Positions 8,854-19,819 of a DNA stretch of 64,000 bases are shown here, piece by piece. The DNA lies in the NCBI GenBank assembly GCA_013180625.2, contig SNVD02013030.1, forward strand, positions 1-64,000, given 5' to 3'. Made by a program: the position numbers and the translations under genes. The notes beneath the pieces are model-generated. The model saw nothing but the letters and a program-made list of their open reading frames with translations. It did not search any database and was not told the DNA's origin. The first letter of the stretch is position 1. Each line of letters begins with the position of its first letter. The stretch is from Boswellia sacra. Lineage: Eukaryota > Streptophyta > Magnoliopsida > Sapindales > Burseraceae.

Positions 8854-11800
8854 GACCTTTTATAGTGCTGACTCACTCTCACACACTGACATAATCTTTG
8901 ACAAATAAAATCTTTGCAAAGATCCTACGCACTAGTAACACTGCTCACTCTATGTCACAGATAACTTAACAACACACTGTTAAGTTATACATAACACCCG
9001 ATGTCTGACATAGATTTATATAAACACTCAACCCTCAAGTTATCTTAAGTGTCTACTAACTCATTCAGACTTAATCAACATCTCATGTACGATTTTAACT
9101 CTCATACATGAAACAAAGACTCAATGAGTCAAAGTAACAAAGACATCCCTTTTGTGTTGAAGCTTTCTTCTATGACATCTTGGAATGCTGTGACCAACTC
9201 TCTCTAGAGCACAAACTAGTCTCCGATCCGCAAAAACTCTCCTTTGCCGACTTTGTCATAACTCGATATATATTGAAAGGTGTTGATTAAAATCTTCCTA
9301 AAAATCCTGTAAATATCTCAATCAAAATCTCATTAGGATTAAGATAAAATAAAATAGGAAGTGTTTATAGTCAAACTCCAAAAGTAATTAGGACACAATT
9401 AAATATCCTCCTATTTTGATTAGGATACAAGAAATATTATCCTAATCTATAGAGATATTTATTGTGAATCAAATACTTCCTATATTCAACATCTAGAAAC
9501 AGCAAAATAGGAATTAAAATGCTTTTTCTAATTTTTATCACAAGTTAACCAAAAACTTCACATGTGCATGACACATGCAAGGATTACGTTAACACCAACA
9601 AAAACAAATTTTAACTTAACAGGCTTTAAGCTATAAACCAAAATAATAAGTGCCCAAATTTCACAAGGCGGAAAACTAAAAAATCCCCAAAATTTTCATC
9701 TTTCCAATATCAAAACCCTAAATCATGAACTCTTACCACTGCATCGTGAAACCAAAATCCCCTAAGCACACTTGATCCCTAAAATCTCCAATGTATCAAA
9801 GAAGTTACGTGACTGATTCAAGATATCCATAGTGGCTAATAGAGTTTAAAAAATGGTTTGAAAGGGTTTCTTTAATCTACTAAGCACACTTGGGCTCCAA
9901 AATCTTATGTTGTTTAGTCAAAGATTAGTTCCAGTGTTTTGTTAGAACGCACCTCCATTATTCATCTCATGGTTGCTAGCCAGTGTTTGGTTTACGACTC
10001 TACTTCCAATGTTATTGGTAACTATCGGTTGCATTTTGTTTTTAATCTTTTGTTTGTTTATGTTTTTTAATATTTTTAATGTTTTTAACCATTGGGTTTA
10101 TCCTTCATTTTTGTTTGTAGGACTGGAGGATCTTAAGAAGGGGTTGATTCTTTGTCTTTGTAACTACGCTTTTTAATATTTTACTTTGTAAGGCTACAGG
10201 TACAGTTGCTTTATCTATATCTAGCTTAGTTCTTTAATTGTTAAATCTATTTTAACTGATAATGACGAAAGTGTTGGATCTAATCTTCAATAGTTGGAAT
10301 CTTGGTTACTTTATCCAACCTTTGTGATTGAAAGTAAAAAAATAGAGTATCATTGGCTTATAAATTAACGAGACTTTTTGTTTCTTACTCTAAAGCGTAG
10401 ATTGCAACAAAATAAAAATATACTAATATAAGACTTTGTGGCCCACATTCGTTGATTTCATTACATTGAATATGTCTAAAAGTTTAGAAGTATTCCAATT
10501 TGTTTTATTATAAGACTTTCCGTCCTATATTCTTTGATTTTACTCAAAAGTTTGATGCAACACATTAATATATACAGTAAAGTAATACAATAAACAGCTA
10601 GATTCTCTTCTTTTCCCAAAATCAAAATATTATACACATTGATTTTGTTTGCTTTTTAATTGTAAGTAGGACTACAGCTTCTATCTTGTGTAAAGTAAGA
10701 GATTATTTTTTATACTGTTCACATGTAGGTAGTGGGTAGGGACAAATCTTGTTCACATCTTTATTGTTTGATATGTATATAAGGATATTGGACAGTTTTC
10801 GTTTGGTTGCCTACAGCAAGCAATTGTACACAGGGCGTTTTATCATTTGGCATTGAAGTGATCTTCAAGCTTAATTAATATATTTGGTTCAATTGTACAA
10901 CATGGGATGGGAATGTAAATTTAATAATTATATACATATAACTAGAAAGATTAATTCAATTACTTCTAGTTTTTTCATGTTCATATGCTTAGTATTTAAG
11001 GTATGAAGATTGATTTATACATTCTATCAAAGATTTTTTAATACAGCATCATATCATGTTTGCAAGAGCATATGAAACTCTCATATATACAATGTAGTAC
11101 ATCTTTTAATCAAAACTGCATTTGCTTTAATCAAAACTCTCAAATGCATGTGATTCTTCATCTTTTTCACAATCGGCCATAACTTGACTTCTTATTAATC
11201 ATTTATATAAATCATTAAATGTCATTGAATGATAAGAGAAATCTAATAAATGTAACTTATTAAAAACCATATAAATCAAATGTCAATATAAAATATTGAA
11301 TTCAATGCCCAACATTTGACTAATATATAACATAAAAACGTATCTTTTACGATTTGAATTCCATTCAAATGTTCTTATAATAATAAAATTGGTGCTTGTG
11401 GTTACTATTGGCAAGCAATCAGGATATGGTTATAGCTTACACTAGACCTATTGTATTTGACAAAGAAAAAAAAATTATAGGTATTTGTTTTGTACATGCG
11501 TTTCTTGTTTCAATATTTTAGTCTATTAAAAAAAGTGTTCTAGAATTTGTCTATATAGAAAATGTTTATCAAATCATGGATGAATACCTTAATGTTGCAA
11601 CAGTATATATGAAAGGGATACTCTTCAAAACTGAACTAGACAATTTAAAACTAAACAAAAAATTGTTTCCAATATATTAGTGTTACTTTGAAAACCGAAC
11701 ATACAAAAAATTGGTTGCATCTCCATCAAAAGGTTTCCAATATAAAATAAGGGAGTAGTACTTTCAACTTTATTTTTTATTGTTAACTTTACTCGTCATG

Positions 11801-12356
11801 ACTATTTTTCTGTCACATACAGGCCCTTTCTTTAATATTTTTTATTTTGGTTTAATTTTCTATGTGATATATATTGGATTCCAAATTGGATTAGTTAAGT
11901 GTTAGAATAATAGTGTTACTTTTCATGGATTCAAAGTATGTGCTCTGACACACTACTTGGTAACAAAGTAAAAGAGACTTGTGTACATTTTTTAGATTAC
12001 CTATAACTTTTGAGATGTTTTTTAAATTATTTTTTGTACAGCTTTGGAGCATAAGCTGGTGGTGAAGAAGGTTTTACAAATCTTTTATTGAGTGCTAAGT
12101 GTCAAGGAAAGCATTGTATTTTTTTAGGTATGTTTTTGTTCTATTTATCTATTAACAAGTATTAAATTTTTCTATTAGCCTTGCTTATTGATTATTCTAT
12201 AAATAGACATGTATTGGATATTAGTTATAACTATCTTAATGATTACTTATAGTCTTTATATCCATGCATGTGTTGCATATTACTCTTAAGCATGGATTCA
12301 TATCCCTTTATATTCTCTGTAGACGTGTATGAACTATAAGTTAAGTGTAGGTTTAC
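8854..12356. other. no recognisable gene; possible LTR relic at the left
   Basis: AT-rich sequence with no convincing ORF. At about 8870-9600 the minus strand reads TGTTGGTGTTAACG (from 9600) and has LTR-like texture, but I could not find a matching target duplication or a primer site. The rest (9601-12356) may include the left flank of the coding CACTA element that resumes at 19779, but I see no CACTA terminus or subterminal repeats in it. Confidence 0.4.
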
Positions 12357-12359
12357 AAC

Positions 12360-12652
12360 CACTACAAGAAAAATGATCATATTTGACAGTCTTTGACCGT
12401 CAAATATGTATATATTTAGCGGTCTTAAAAGCGCCACCAATGGCACCGCCAAATATAGTCAATTCGACTATATTTGGCAGTCAGTCAAAGTGCCAAATAT
12501 GCATCTGACTATACTTGGCGGTTTTTGACCGCCAAATATAATAGGTTTAAAAATTTAAAAAAATATACTTGACGGTTTTTTACCACTAAGTATAATAGTT
12601 TCAAAAAAAATATATACTTGGCAGTTTTTAACCGCCAAGTATTTAAAAAAAA
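12360..12652. repeat. left TIR and subterminal repeats of the CACTA element
   Basis: The CACTACAAGAA terminus is followed by about ten short direct and inverted copies of a cggtttttgaccgccaaatat-like motif. Such arrays are the binding sites of TNP1-type proteins in En/Spm elements. A related end with the same inner motif (caccaatggca) occurs at 52408. Confidence 0.8.
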
Positions 12653-13328
12653 TTGATATATATGTACCAATTTTTGAATACCAATTAGACCCTCATCAGA
12701 AGTTCATGAAATCAATAACCAATCAACACATCAACATGAACATAAAACTGATCAGCACAAACACAAATCTCAATACATAATTCAAGTTAAATAAAACCAG
12801 TACCTACACACTAAATTCAACAACTTTAAAAATAAAAGCTTACAAGTCAAGTCATCCAAATCAGCATCCCTATCTTTATCATAACCAAAACATCAGATTC
12901 AGCAACTGTTAATAACAACATCTATAATTGACCATCAAAACCCATAAAGATAAACTTCAGTATCTTCACATCAACCCGCTAAACAAGACCACTACGAATC
13001 ATAGTTCTTCCATACCCATATATAGCTTCGTTATCTTCACTATCAAAATTTAGCAACAGATTTCAAAACAATAACCCATAAAATAAACAAACAAACAAAA
13101 CCAAACCCAGTAAAGAAACAATCAAGAGATCAAATCGGTAACAACATTATAAATAAAAAATTTCTCAACCATTGATTACACATGTTAAAGAATTAATTGA
13201 ATGACCAAAGCAAAAACAGCCAACAACAGCTTAGGTATAAAATAGACTGGTGAAGCTATAGTGAAGGGAGAGAGAGAGAGAGAGAGCAATGTAGAGTATA
13301 AGAATCTAAAATGATATGTTATATTACT

Positions 13329-13632
13329 CTGACAAGAAGCTCCTAAAGCATGAGGACTTAAATTTGCATCAACCATCATTACAGGAGCATAATCCACTTA
13401 GGCGTGAGAAATGTCTCCTGCATTTTATTTGTCAAATTCAGAGCTTAGTTTCTTTTAAAAAGTTGGCAACAAATTCTAACACCATATAGAAAAATTTGAC
13501 AAAAGTCAACTTACAATTGCTTGAACGCTGGCAACACCAACCATCAATTCTCCATTGGCATCAATTATGTTACACACAACAGCAGTATTTATATCTTCTT
13601 GCTTCCTAATGCCTACTCCAGGCACAATTTAA
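13329..13632 (-). pseudogene. captured pfkB-family sugar kinase fragment (pseudouridine kinase-like)
   Basis: Two exon pieces on the minus strand. The upstream one (about 13632-13515) encodes GIRKQEDINTAVVCNIIDANG and continues GVASVQAI, ending at a GTAAGT donor (13514-13509). The next (about 13398-13329) encodes APVMMVDANLSPHALGASCQ after an AG acceptor. These segments match what I know of plant pfkB kinases that phosphorylate pseudouridine. They correspond to a middle part only; the N-terminus and the catalytic C-terminal GAGD region are absent. Intron and splice sites are kept, so genomic DNA rather than cDNA was captured. Not functional alone. Confidence 0.6.
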
Positions 13633-13934
13633 GAAAATAGATAGAATCATGATGTCATCTATAGGAACCTAGAAATTAAACACATAAATTATTCTGGAAT
13701 TCTTTTTGTTTACTTGAACATGAGACATGTGTGTGTGTGGGGGGGGTGGGGGGGTGGTTTGTTGGGGAAGAAGCAGTAATATTATAAATAGGACTCCTAC
13801 TTATAAAACTTGTTCCTGGCGTATCACCAAAAAAATTAATAAAAAGAACTCAGTTTTCTCTCCATTCTTCATCTCATTATCAATTCTCCTTAAATAAATA
13901 AAATAAAGTTCCAAAGAGAAAACATAGATTAATT

Positions 13935-14528
13935 TATTCTGAAACTTTCACCTGTAATATGGTGGATTCATAAAGAGCACCATCTTTTATTTCATTCCAA
14001 GACCTAGATCCCAGCATGGGAGTTAGACAAAAATGAACAATTCGACAAAACAAAAGAGCAGGAAACAAATTAATCAAACCCCTTTAGTGGGAAAATATCA
14101 AGATTTTCAAAATAATAATTATAGAAACTACTAACTAACCTGGGAGTCAAAGTCCACTGCAGAGATGCCTGGTCCAAGAACAAAGAAAATTGAAAAATAT
14201 AAATGGTGAGTAATCAATTACAAACTTAACACCCTTATAATTACAAGTTTCAGTAATAAAACTCTGAAAGATAAAACAATACTTTCTTATTATATGCTCG
14301 TTTTCAAAATAAAGACCATTGCCGAGCCGATTCATCTGTAAAAAAGATTTTAAATGCTCAACTACACTGCCAAATGCTAAAAAAATGAAAAGGGTCCAAA
14401 GAAGGGGAACACCTTAAACAATAATAATTAATTGAAAAGGGACCTGCAGTGGTGTTTCTTCATCGGTGTCTTCTGAAATACTAGCCATAAGCAGTCTCCA
14501 TTCAGTATTAATCCCAACACCAGTTACC
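13935..14528 (-). pseudogene. captured exon-like pieces of unidentified gene
   Basis: Between the two recognised fragments lie several minus-strand pieces bounded by plausible splice signals. One begins at 14528 after TTTTAG and encodes VTGVGINTEWRLLMASISED, ending ...PLQ before GT. One begins near 14335 after an AG and encodes NRLGNGLYFENEHII. One at about 14183-14143 encodes GISAVDFDSQ before GTTAGT. One near 13990 encodes SRSWNEIKDGALYE before GTGAAAG. I cannot name the source. The GISAVDFDS piece has a WD40-like flavour, but that is a weak guess. Confidence 0.4.
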
Positions 14529-16517
14529 TAAAAGAAGAACAGACATGTAAACAAGTGAAGCAAACTGACAAAGACTGAGAGAAATCAGATGACCAAGATC
14601 TTCACTATAAATGCATTTGACCAAAACAAGGTTTTCATAAATTCAATCCAGAAATGTGGCAGTGTGTATCGCTTAGTGTCACAAGTTTTCCCCTCTTTGT
14701 GAGAAAAGTCTGAACACATTAGTAACGTTTTAATTCTTTCTATAACCACAGCCTGATTCATGTCAAAAGCAATCTAAAGTCACACCTAGACAACCTGCTA
14801 TTATTAGAAACATTATAGACACCCAGATATAATCAGAGGTACAACACATCAAACAAAAGTAACAAAAAGTAAAGATCTGTAATTTTGGGGTAATATGATG
14901 ATTATTCTGTAAAGTTTTTATGTTGAACAATAATTATTATCGATCACCCACCAGATTTGTTAAAGTGCACCAAACATAAACTAATGAGTGCTAGTTGAAC
15001 TTCGATGGTATGGATAGGGAAATGATTTTTAAATATTATTTTAATTATATGACTGAATTCTTATGACAATATGGCAATCGATGAGATAATCCATGTTTAT
15101 TAATGTGGAACAATTAATTAATTGTGCTATTGTGTCTCTGGCCAGTAGAATTGCCAAGTCTACTGTTGCTGTTACTTACCCAGTAAAAAACAATTAATTT
15201 TTTTTTAGAAATAAGGTTAATATGGATGTAGACAACTATCTTTAACAAAAAAAAAGGGATAGAGAGGTTAAATAATTCAATTTAATATTTTAAGTTCGAA
15301 TGTTTTAAATAATTTAATTTTAGATTTACAATTACAAAAAATTGCAAGTTCGAATATTCAATTATACGTTTTTTTAATCACATGAAACTAAAATGGAGAC
15401 TTTTTTTTCTAATAGCAAGTAACATTTGTAACATTATCACATCAACCTAAAATATAAATTATTATAACATGGGAGTGATTAATATTGCACTAGCTGATTC
15501 AACAATGCTACCAAGTCTAAGTAGCACTAATTTGTGGTCCTCTCATTCTGCACATTGCCATATAAACAATTAATAAACAAAAAATAGTTTACCATTTTAA
15601 GTGATATAACATGAACCTTAGTAATTCTTTGCATCTTTATATATAGCTAATGATAACCACTATTTATGTGAACGTTAATATCAATAATTATATTACTTAA
15701 AAACAGAATATCAATAATTGTACTACTTTCCTTAAAGATAATGATTAGTTCTTTCCTTTTGATTAATTTATAAACTTATAGAATTTGCTTCTTAGAAAAA
15801 TCACAAATCTAGTAATAAAACTGGTATAAAAATCAGATCATGATAGTGAAAGGTCATAATAATTTTAGTTAAAAAGCATTGTGTTCAATAACCTTTTTTG
15901 AATATAAACATAAACCAATAATGATACTTCAATAGCTAGTGGCCTAATGACCACATGAGCTAAGATGATTCAGTTTTAACATTTGTCTAGTCAAACTCAA
16001 ATTTAATGAATATTTAACTAATTCATTAGCCAACTAATATTTGCAAAAGAACATCATATTCAACACAAGTAATAGTTTAGAGCATTTCATACTACAAAAA
16101 TAGATAACAAATGAAAAATAAAATTCTTATCCAATTATGAGTTTGATTTAAAGTACCCGTACAATTCACCACTTACGCAAATCAGCAATCATGATACCAC
16201 TACCCTCTCAAGAATAGTTTAAGTAATAGCTTATCTTTATTTTCTCGTAAGAGTCATGTTATATAATATAGCTAAGGATTAAATAATAGCATAATTGAAA
16301 AGCCCAGTGTTATCTGGATTAATATAGCTAAGGATTTTTTCAGTAAAATGGCCAGCATATAAACAATCAAAAAGAACAAAAAAAAATATTCTGTTTTCAT
16401 CACACCACTTAGCTAAATGCCACAATGTGCAGAAACAAAAAAAAATGTTAGGTCTAACTCTTTTCCACAAGAGAAAGGATGCAAATAAAAAAGATGTAGA
16501 ATTCAGCCCCAACTTAC

Positions 16518-17016
16518 CGTTGATAGTCCATTGTTAGGTTTTCCATAATCTGATGCAACCTTAGAGAAATAATTTGTGTTAAGCAAAGAGAAAACAGAGC
16601 ACCTTTTCCAAGACCTTGAAGAGCCTCATTAGCCCATTGTGCAACTGGATATAGAAAACAGGTCTTAGAACTTTGATGAACGTGAAATCAAACCGAAGTA
16701 GCCCACTATCACCAATTACCAATCTACATCAGGAGAAAGAAGAAACAGACCACAAGAAAAAAGAGTTCCTAAAGTGCACCCATTTCATGTTATTTCATTT
16801 TTCTTTCCATATAGCAAATCGGTTTAATTAGCCTACCTGAAGCCTCAGAACTCGTTTGATGCTTTTTCAGCTCTTCAATCATATCCTCAACTGACTTTCC
16901 CGCACCAAAAGTTGAAATTATATGAGGTAAAAGCGATTTCGGCTGGGCCTCACTTTCAGGGTCAATGTTGTATTTGGTCAAAAGTGCTATGACGTCCTGA
17001 TGTGGATCTTCAGAAC
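16518..17016 (-). pseudogene. captured 3-hydroxyisobutyryl-CoA hydrolase-like fragment
   Basis: Two adjacent minus-strand exons. Exon 17016-16837 encodes a segment including TKYNIDPESEAQPKSLLPH and SVEDMIEELKKHQ, and ends TCAG before GTAGGC. Exon 16644-16518 begins after CCAG. Spliced in phase, it adds AQWANEALQGLGKGA and then loses frame through one missing base. It ends before GTAAGT. The EELKKHQ...WANEALQGLGKGA run is typical of plant 3-hydroxyisobutyryl-CoA hydrolase-like proteins (enoyl-CoA hydratase superfamily, valine breakdown, mitochondrial forms). Only a central slice is present, and the catalytic part is missing. Confidence 0.6.
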
Positions 17017-18559
17017 TGTCATCAATCGATCAGCTATATGAATTTTCTATTTGGAGGCAGAAAACCTATAAATTACTATATCATATAATTCCCGTAGTTC
17101 ATGTCAAGCAACAAACTTATCAGTTAAAAACCATCAAGAATTGAATCCCAGAACCACAAGTATACAAAATGAAAAAGTTATTTTGATTGAAAAGTGGCAC
17201 TTATGTAGTTGCTTAATAACAACATTCTAGGCCCCATCATGAAGATATCAAGCAACAGCAATTCTAAAACTAGAATCCAAAGAGATGATTTTCTCATTAC
17301 CTCACTATGCTAATTTAAAGGTATAGGCCACATGTTGGTAAGTAAACTCAATTAAACCAAAATAGACAAGTGCTAAATGCAAATTCATTCCCAATTTTTG
17401 ATTCTGGTAGTGGAGAACGGCTGCATCAACCTGGAAAAGAAATGATATGTACAATTTTTCTCTCTTAGATTAACGGGAAATGCAAAAGATAAACATCGAA
17501 AACAATAAATGAACTACTGAAAAGGAACAGAAACCCAGCTGAAGTGTGAGTTTGTGTGCCAGTCCATTTAAATGAACAGAAAATTAATAACAAGGCAATA
17601 ATATAACAGTTTGACAATAACAAGGTTAAAAATCTGCTAGTCCGAAATAAGAAAATGCAAACATAAGTATTTAAATCAAGTTCCCACTTCCTGTATCAAA
17701 ATCGCCACGAACATCGTTTATCAAATTTGACAGTTTCCAATCATTTCATTTCATTAAAAAGCACAAACTCACGCATTTATTTGAGCAATATAAAAAATAG
17801 ATAAAACTCATATTAAAAGTATTCTAGAGTCCTCTATAGCAAATTGAATTCCAGATTAATTCCATATTTTCTCGAGAAAACTTGATAAAAGTTCAATTAG
17901 GCTAATTCCAGATTAATTCCAGATTTTCTCGAGAAAACTTGATAATTCCAGATTTTCTAGAGTCCTCTATAGAAAACTCATATGCTATATGCACAACTTT
18001 CTCCAGTTCAACATCTCCAAAACCCTTTTGGACCAAGCTCGAGTCTGAGTTTTAAAGCTCAATTACGCTAAATCTTTTCACCGCTCATTCGAATTCTGCA
18101 TAGATCTAACCTCCACTAAACCATAATGCATAGCATACGCCATAACATTGATTAACATTATTTGAAATCAACATTTCCTCACTTCTCTCTATATCACCAC
18201 TCTCATTCTCCATTATTTCGTTTCTTCTTTCTCATACACTTTGCAAATCCGGCTAGATTGTACAAGAATTCCCAAAACAATCATAAAAAAGTAAAATAAA
18301 AGTAGAAAGACCAACACCCAAAAGATGATACGGACAAGCCTAAAACACATTTGAGAGAAGCGAACAAGAAGAAAGCCCTAATTGAAATGCATTTCAGTAG
18401 ATTCTCAAAGCAGTAAGCGCACACAAAGCACAATTCAAAGACATAATATTCCCAAAATCCTAAAAAAAATGATGATAATAATAATAACTAAACTGTATCC
18501 ATTTGTTTTTAATTAGCAAATATTAATATTATTCAACTCTCACCGGAAATCAAAACAAC

Positions 18560-18960
18560 TCAAAGCAGTTTGAGGATATCTTCGGCCCCATTGAAAGTGA
18601 AGGCCCCACCCTCCTCCAAATTGAGCACCTTAACGACTCCATCCTCCGCCAAAAGTGCGTATCTTCTAGACCATATTCCCAATCCCACAGGCTTATCACT
18701 CAAGTCCAGCTCACACCCAATTGCCCTCGTGAAATCTCTGTTACCGTCACTTAATAGAAGCACCTCGTCATTAATTCCAAGATTCTCCTTCCACGCCTTC
18801 ATGACAAACGCGTCAGGTGGGAGTGAAGGCGCCGATTTCTCCACGAAGACAAGGAGGTGTTTCTGCGAGCGGGTGGGAGTGAAGGCGCCGGGAACGGCGA
18901 AGAGGCGTCGGGGAGGTGTTTCTGATTTGGAGAGAAAGCTGTAGCCGGCTTGGGTTGTGT
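18560..18960 (-). pseudogene. captured type II peroxiredoxin (PRXIIE-like) fragment
   Basis: Minus-strand reading frame open from about 18960 to the TGA at 18562-18560. It encodes [17 protein letters not shown], then [20 protein letters not shown] and the C-terminal [11 protein letters not shown] tail. This is the thioredoxin-fold peroxidase of plastids (peroxiredoxin-2E family), which reduces peroxides. The family's peroxidatic cysteine motif PTCS reads PTRS here, so the active-site Cys is lost. A segment between VEKSA and DAFVM is missing, and a short GAFTP-like stretch is duplicated at the junction. It has the natural end of the gene. A plus-strand ORF across it (18570-18944) is antisense noise. 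Confidence 0.75.
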
Positions 18961-19031
18961 TAGAGATTGAGAGCGGGGGAGAGAGAGAACCGGAATTAGG
19001 GATTTAGATGGGGCTAGGGTTTTGTTATTTT

Positions 19032-19040
19032 CTTTATATA
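19032..19040 (-). promoter_or_regulatory. TATA box ahead of the captured peroxiredoxin piece
   Basis: TATATAAAG on the minus strand, about 80 bp before the open frame, followed by an aaaaccctag motif (telo-box-like) and a CT-rich leader. It may be the captured gene's own promoter and could drive a chimeric minus-strand transcript through all captured exons. Confidence 0.4.
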
Positions 19041-19044
19041 GATT

Positions 19045-19775
19045 TGTAAAATTCCAGGAAATCCATATCTATTAAAAATTATCAAAATTATCCTATCTTC
19101 AGTCCCCATATTTTAATCTTTTTCATTTACACCATTAGACTAATTTTTTATAATTTTTAGAGTACTAAATGTTTTAATTTAATTTTTAAAATAAATTATA
19201 ATATTTTTTAAATATTTAAAATATTATATTATTGTAAAATAAATATTTTGATATTTTTAATTACTTAATTTTCATCAAAGCAATTAAATTATGTGATTTT
19301 CATCACTTTCAAATTAAAAAATAATTTATTAATTTCAGAAAATTTCCACATTTAAAAATTCGTTTTTCTAAAATTTTATATTTAAAAATTTATTCTTTTC
19401 ATACATGTAATAATATTATCTTTAATTTAAATATTTTTAAAAATTATTTTTAATTTTATATTAAAATAAAATTATATTGTTTAATTATATTTAGATAAAT
19501 TTATTAAAATTTTAAATATTATATTCACATATTTGAAAGAAAAAATAAAAAAAAAGAGAAAAATTTTAGAGGGATAAGAAAAAAATTACATTTTCACATA
19601 CTTGTCAAATTTTTATAAAAATATGATATATATGTGATTGAATAAGACAAAAAGTGACAAATAAGATGAATTGATGGGTTTGACTTTTAAGACATGATTA
19701 AATTTATCACTTTTTAAAAAAACTACCAAATAAAAAAATTGTGAAGTGACAAATATGCAAAAAATTCTTGTAGTG
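19045..19775. repeat. AT-rich right subterminal region and TIR of the CACTA element
   Basis: Very AT-rich, with gtgacaaatatg and related short repeats in the last 120 bp and the inverted terminus TTCTTGTAGTG at 19765-19775. No coding potential. Confidence 0.7.
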
Positions 19776-19819
19776 AACTTGTTGGAATAACAAAAACTAT
19801 ATGCTTATCGGGGCCGATA

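Larger units (their letters stand above)
12360..19775. mobile_element. gene-capturing CACTA transposon (7416 bp)
   Basis: Left end CACTACAAGAAAAA at 12360 and right end TTCTTGTAGTG finishing at 19775 form inverted CACTA termini. The flanking three bases are AAC on both sides (12357-12359 and 19776-19778), the 3-bp target duplication expected for this superfamily. Subterminal repeats (ccgccaaatat and relatives) crowd 12370-12650, and gtgacaaatatg-type repeats lie near the right end. No transposase is inside. Instead, minus-strand exon pieces of at least three host genes fill the interior, so it is a non-autonomous Pack-CACTA element moved by a transposase made elsewhere. Confidence 0.88.

Noticed and set aside
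8870..9600. Solo LTR on the minus strand
   Set aside because: TGTTGG start is plausible, but the other end, primer site and target duplication could not be found. Only mentioned in the gap entry.
9973..10176. 67-codon hydrophobic ORF
   Set aside because: Phe/Leu-rich reading of T-rich DNA; no start context, domain or neighbour to support it.
13267..13286. (GA)n run and the G-rich run near 13736-13757 as regulatory sites
   Set aside because: Simple low-complexity tracts inside introns of captured DNA; no evidence of function.
18570..18944. Plus-strand 124-codon ORF
   Set aside because: Antisense of the captured peroxiredoxin; Ser/Pro/Leu-rich shadow with no family features.
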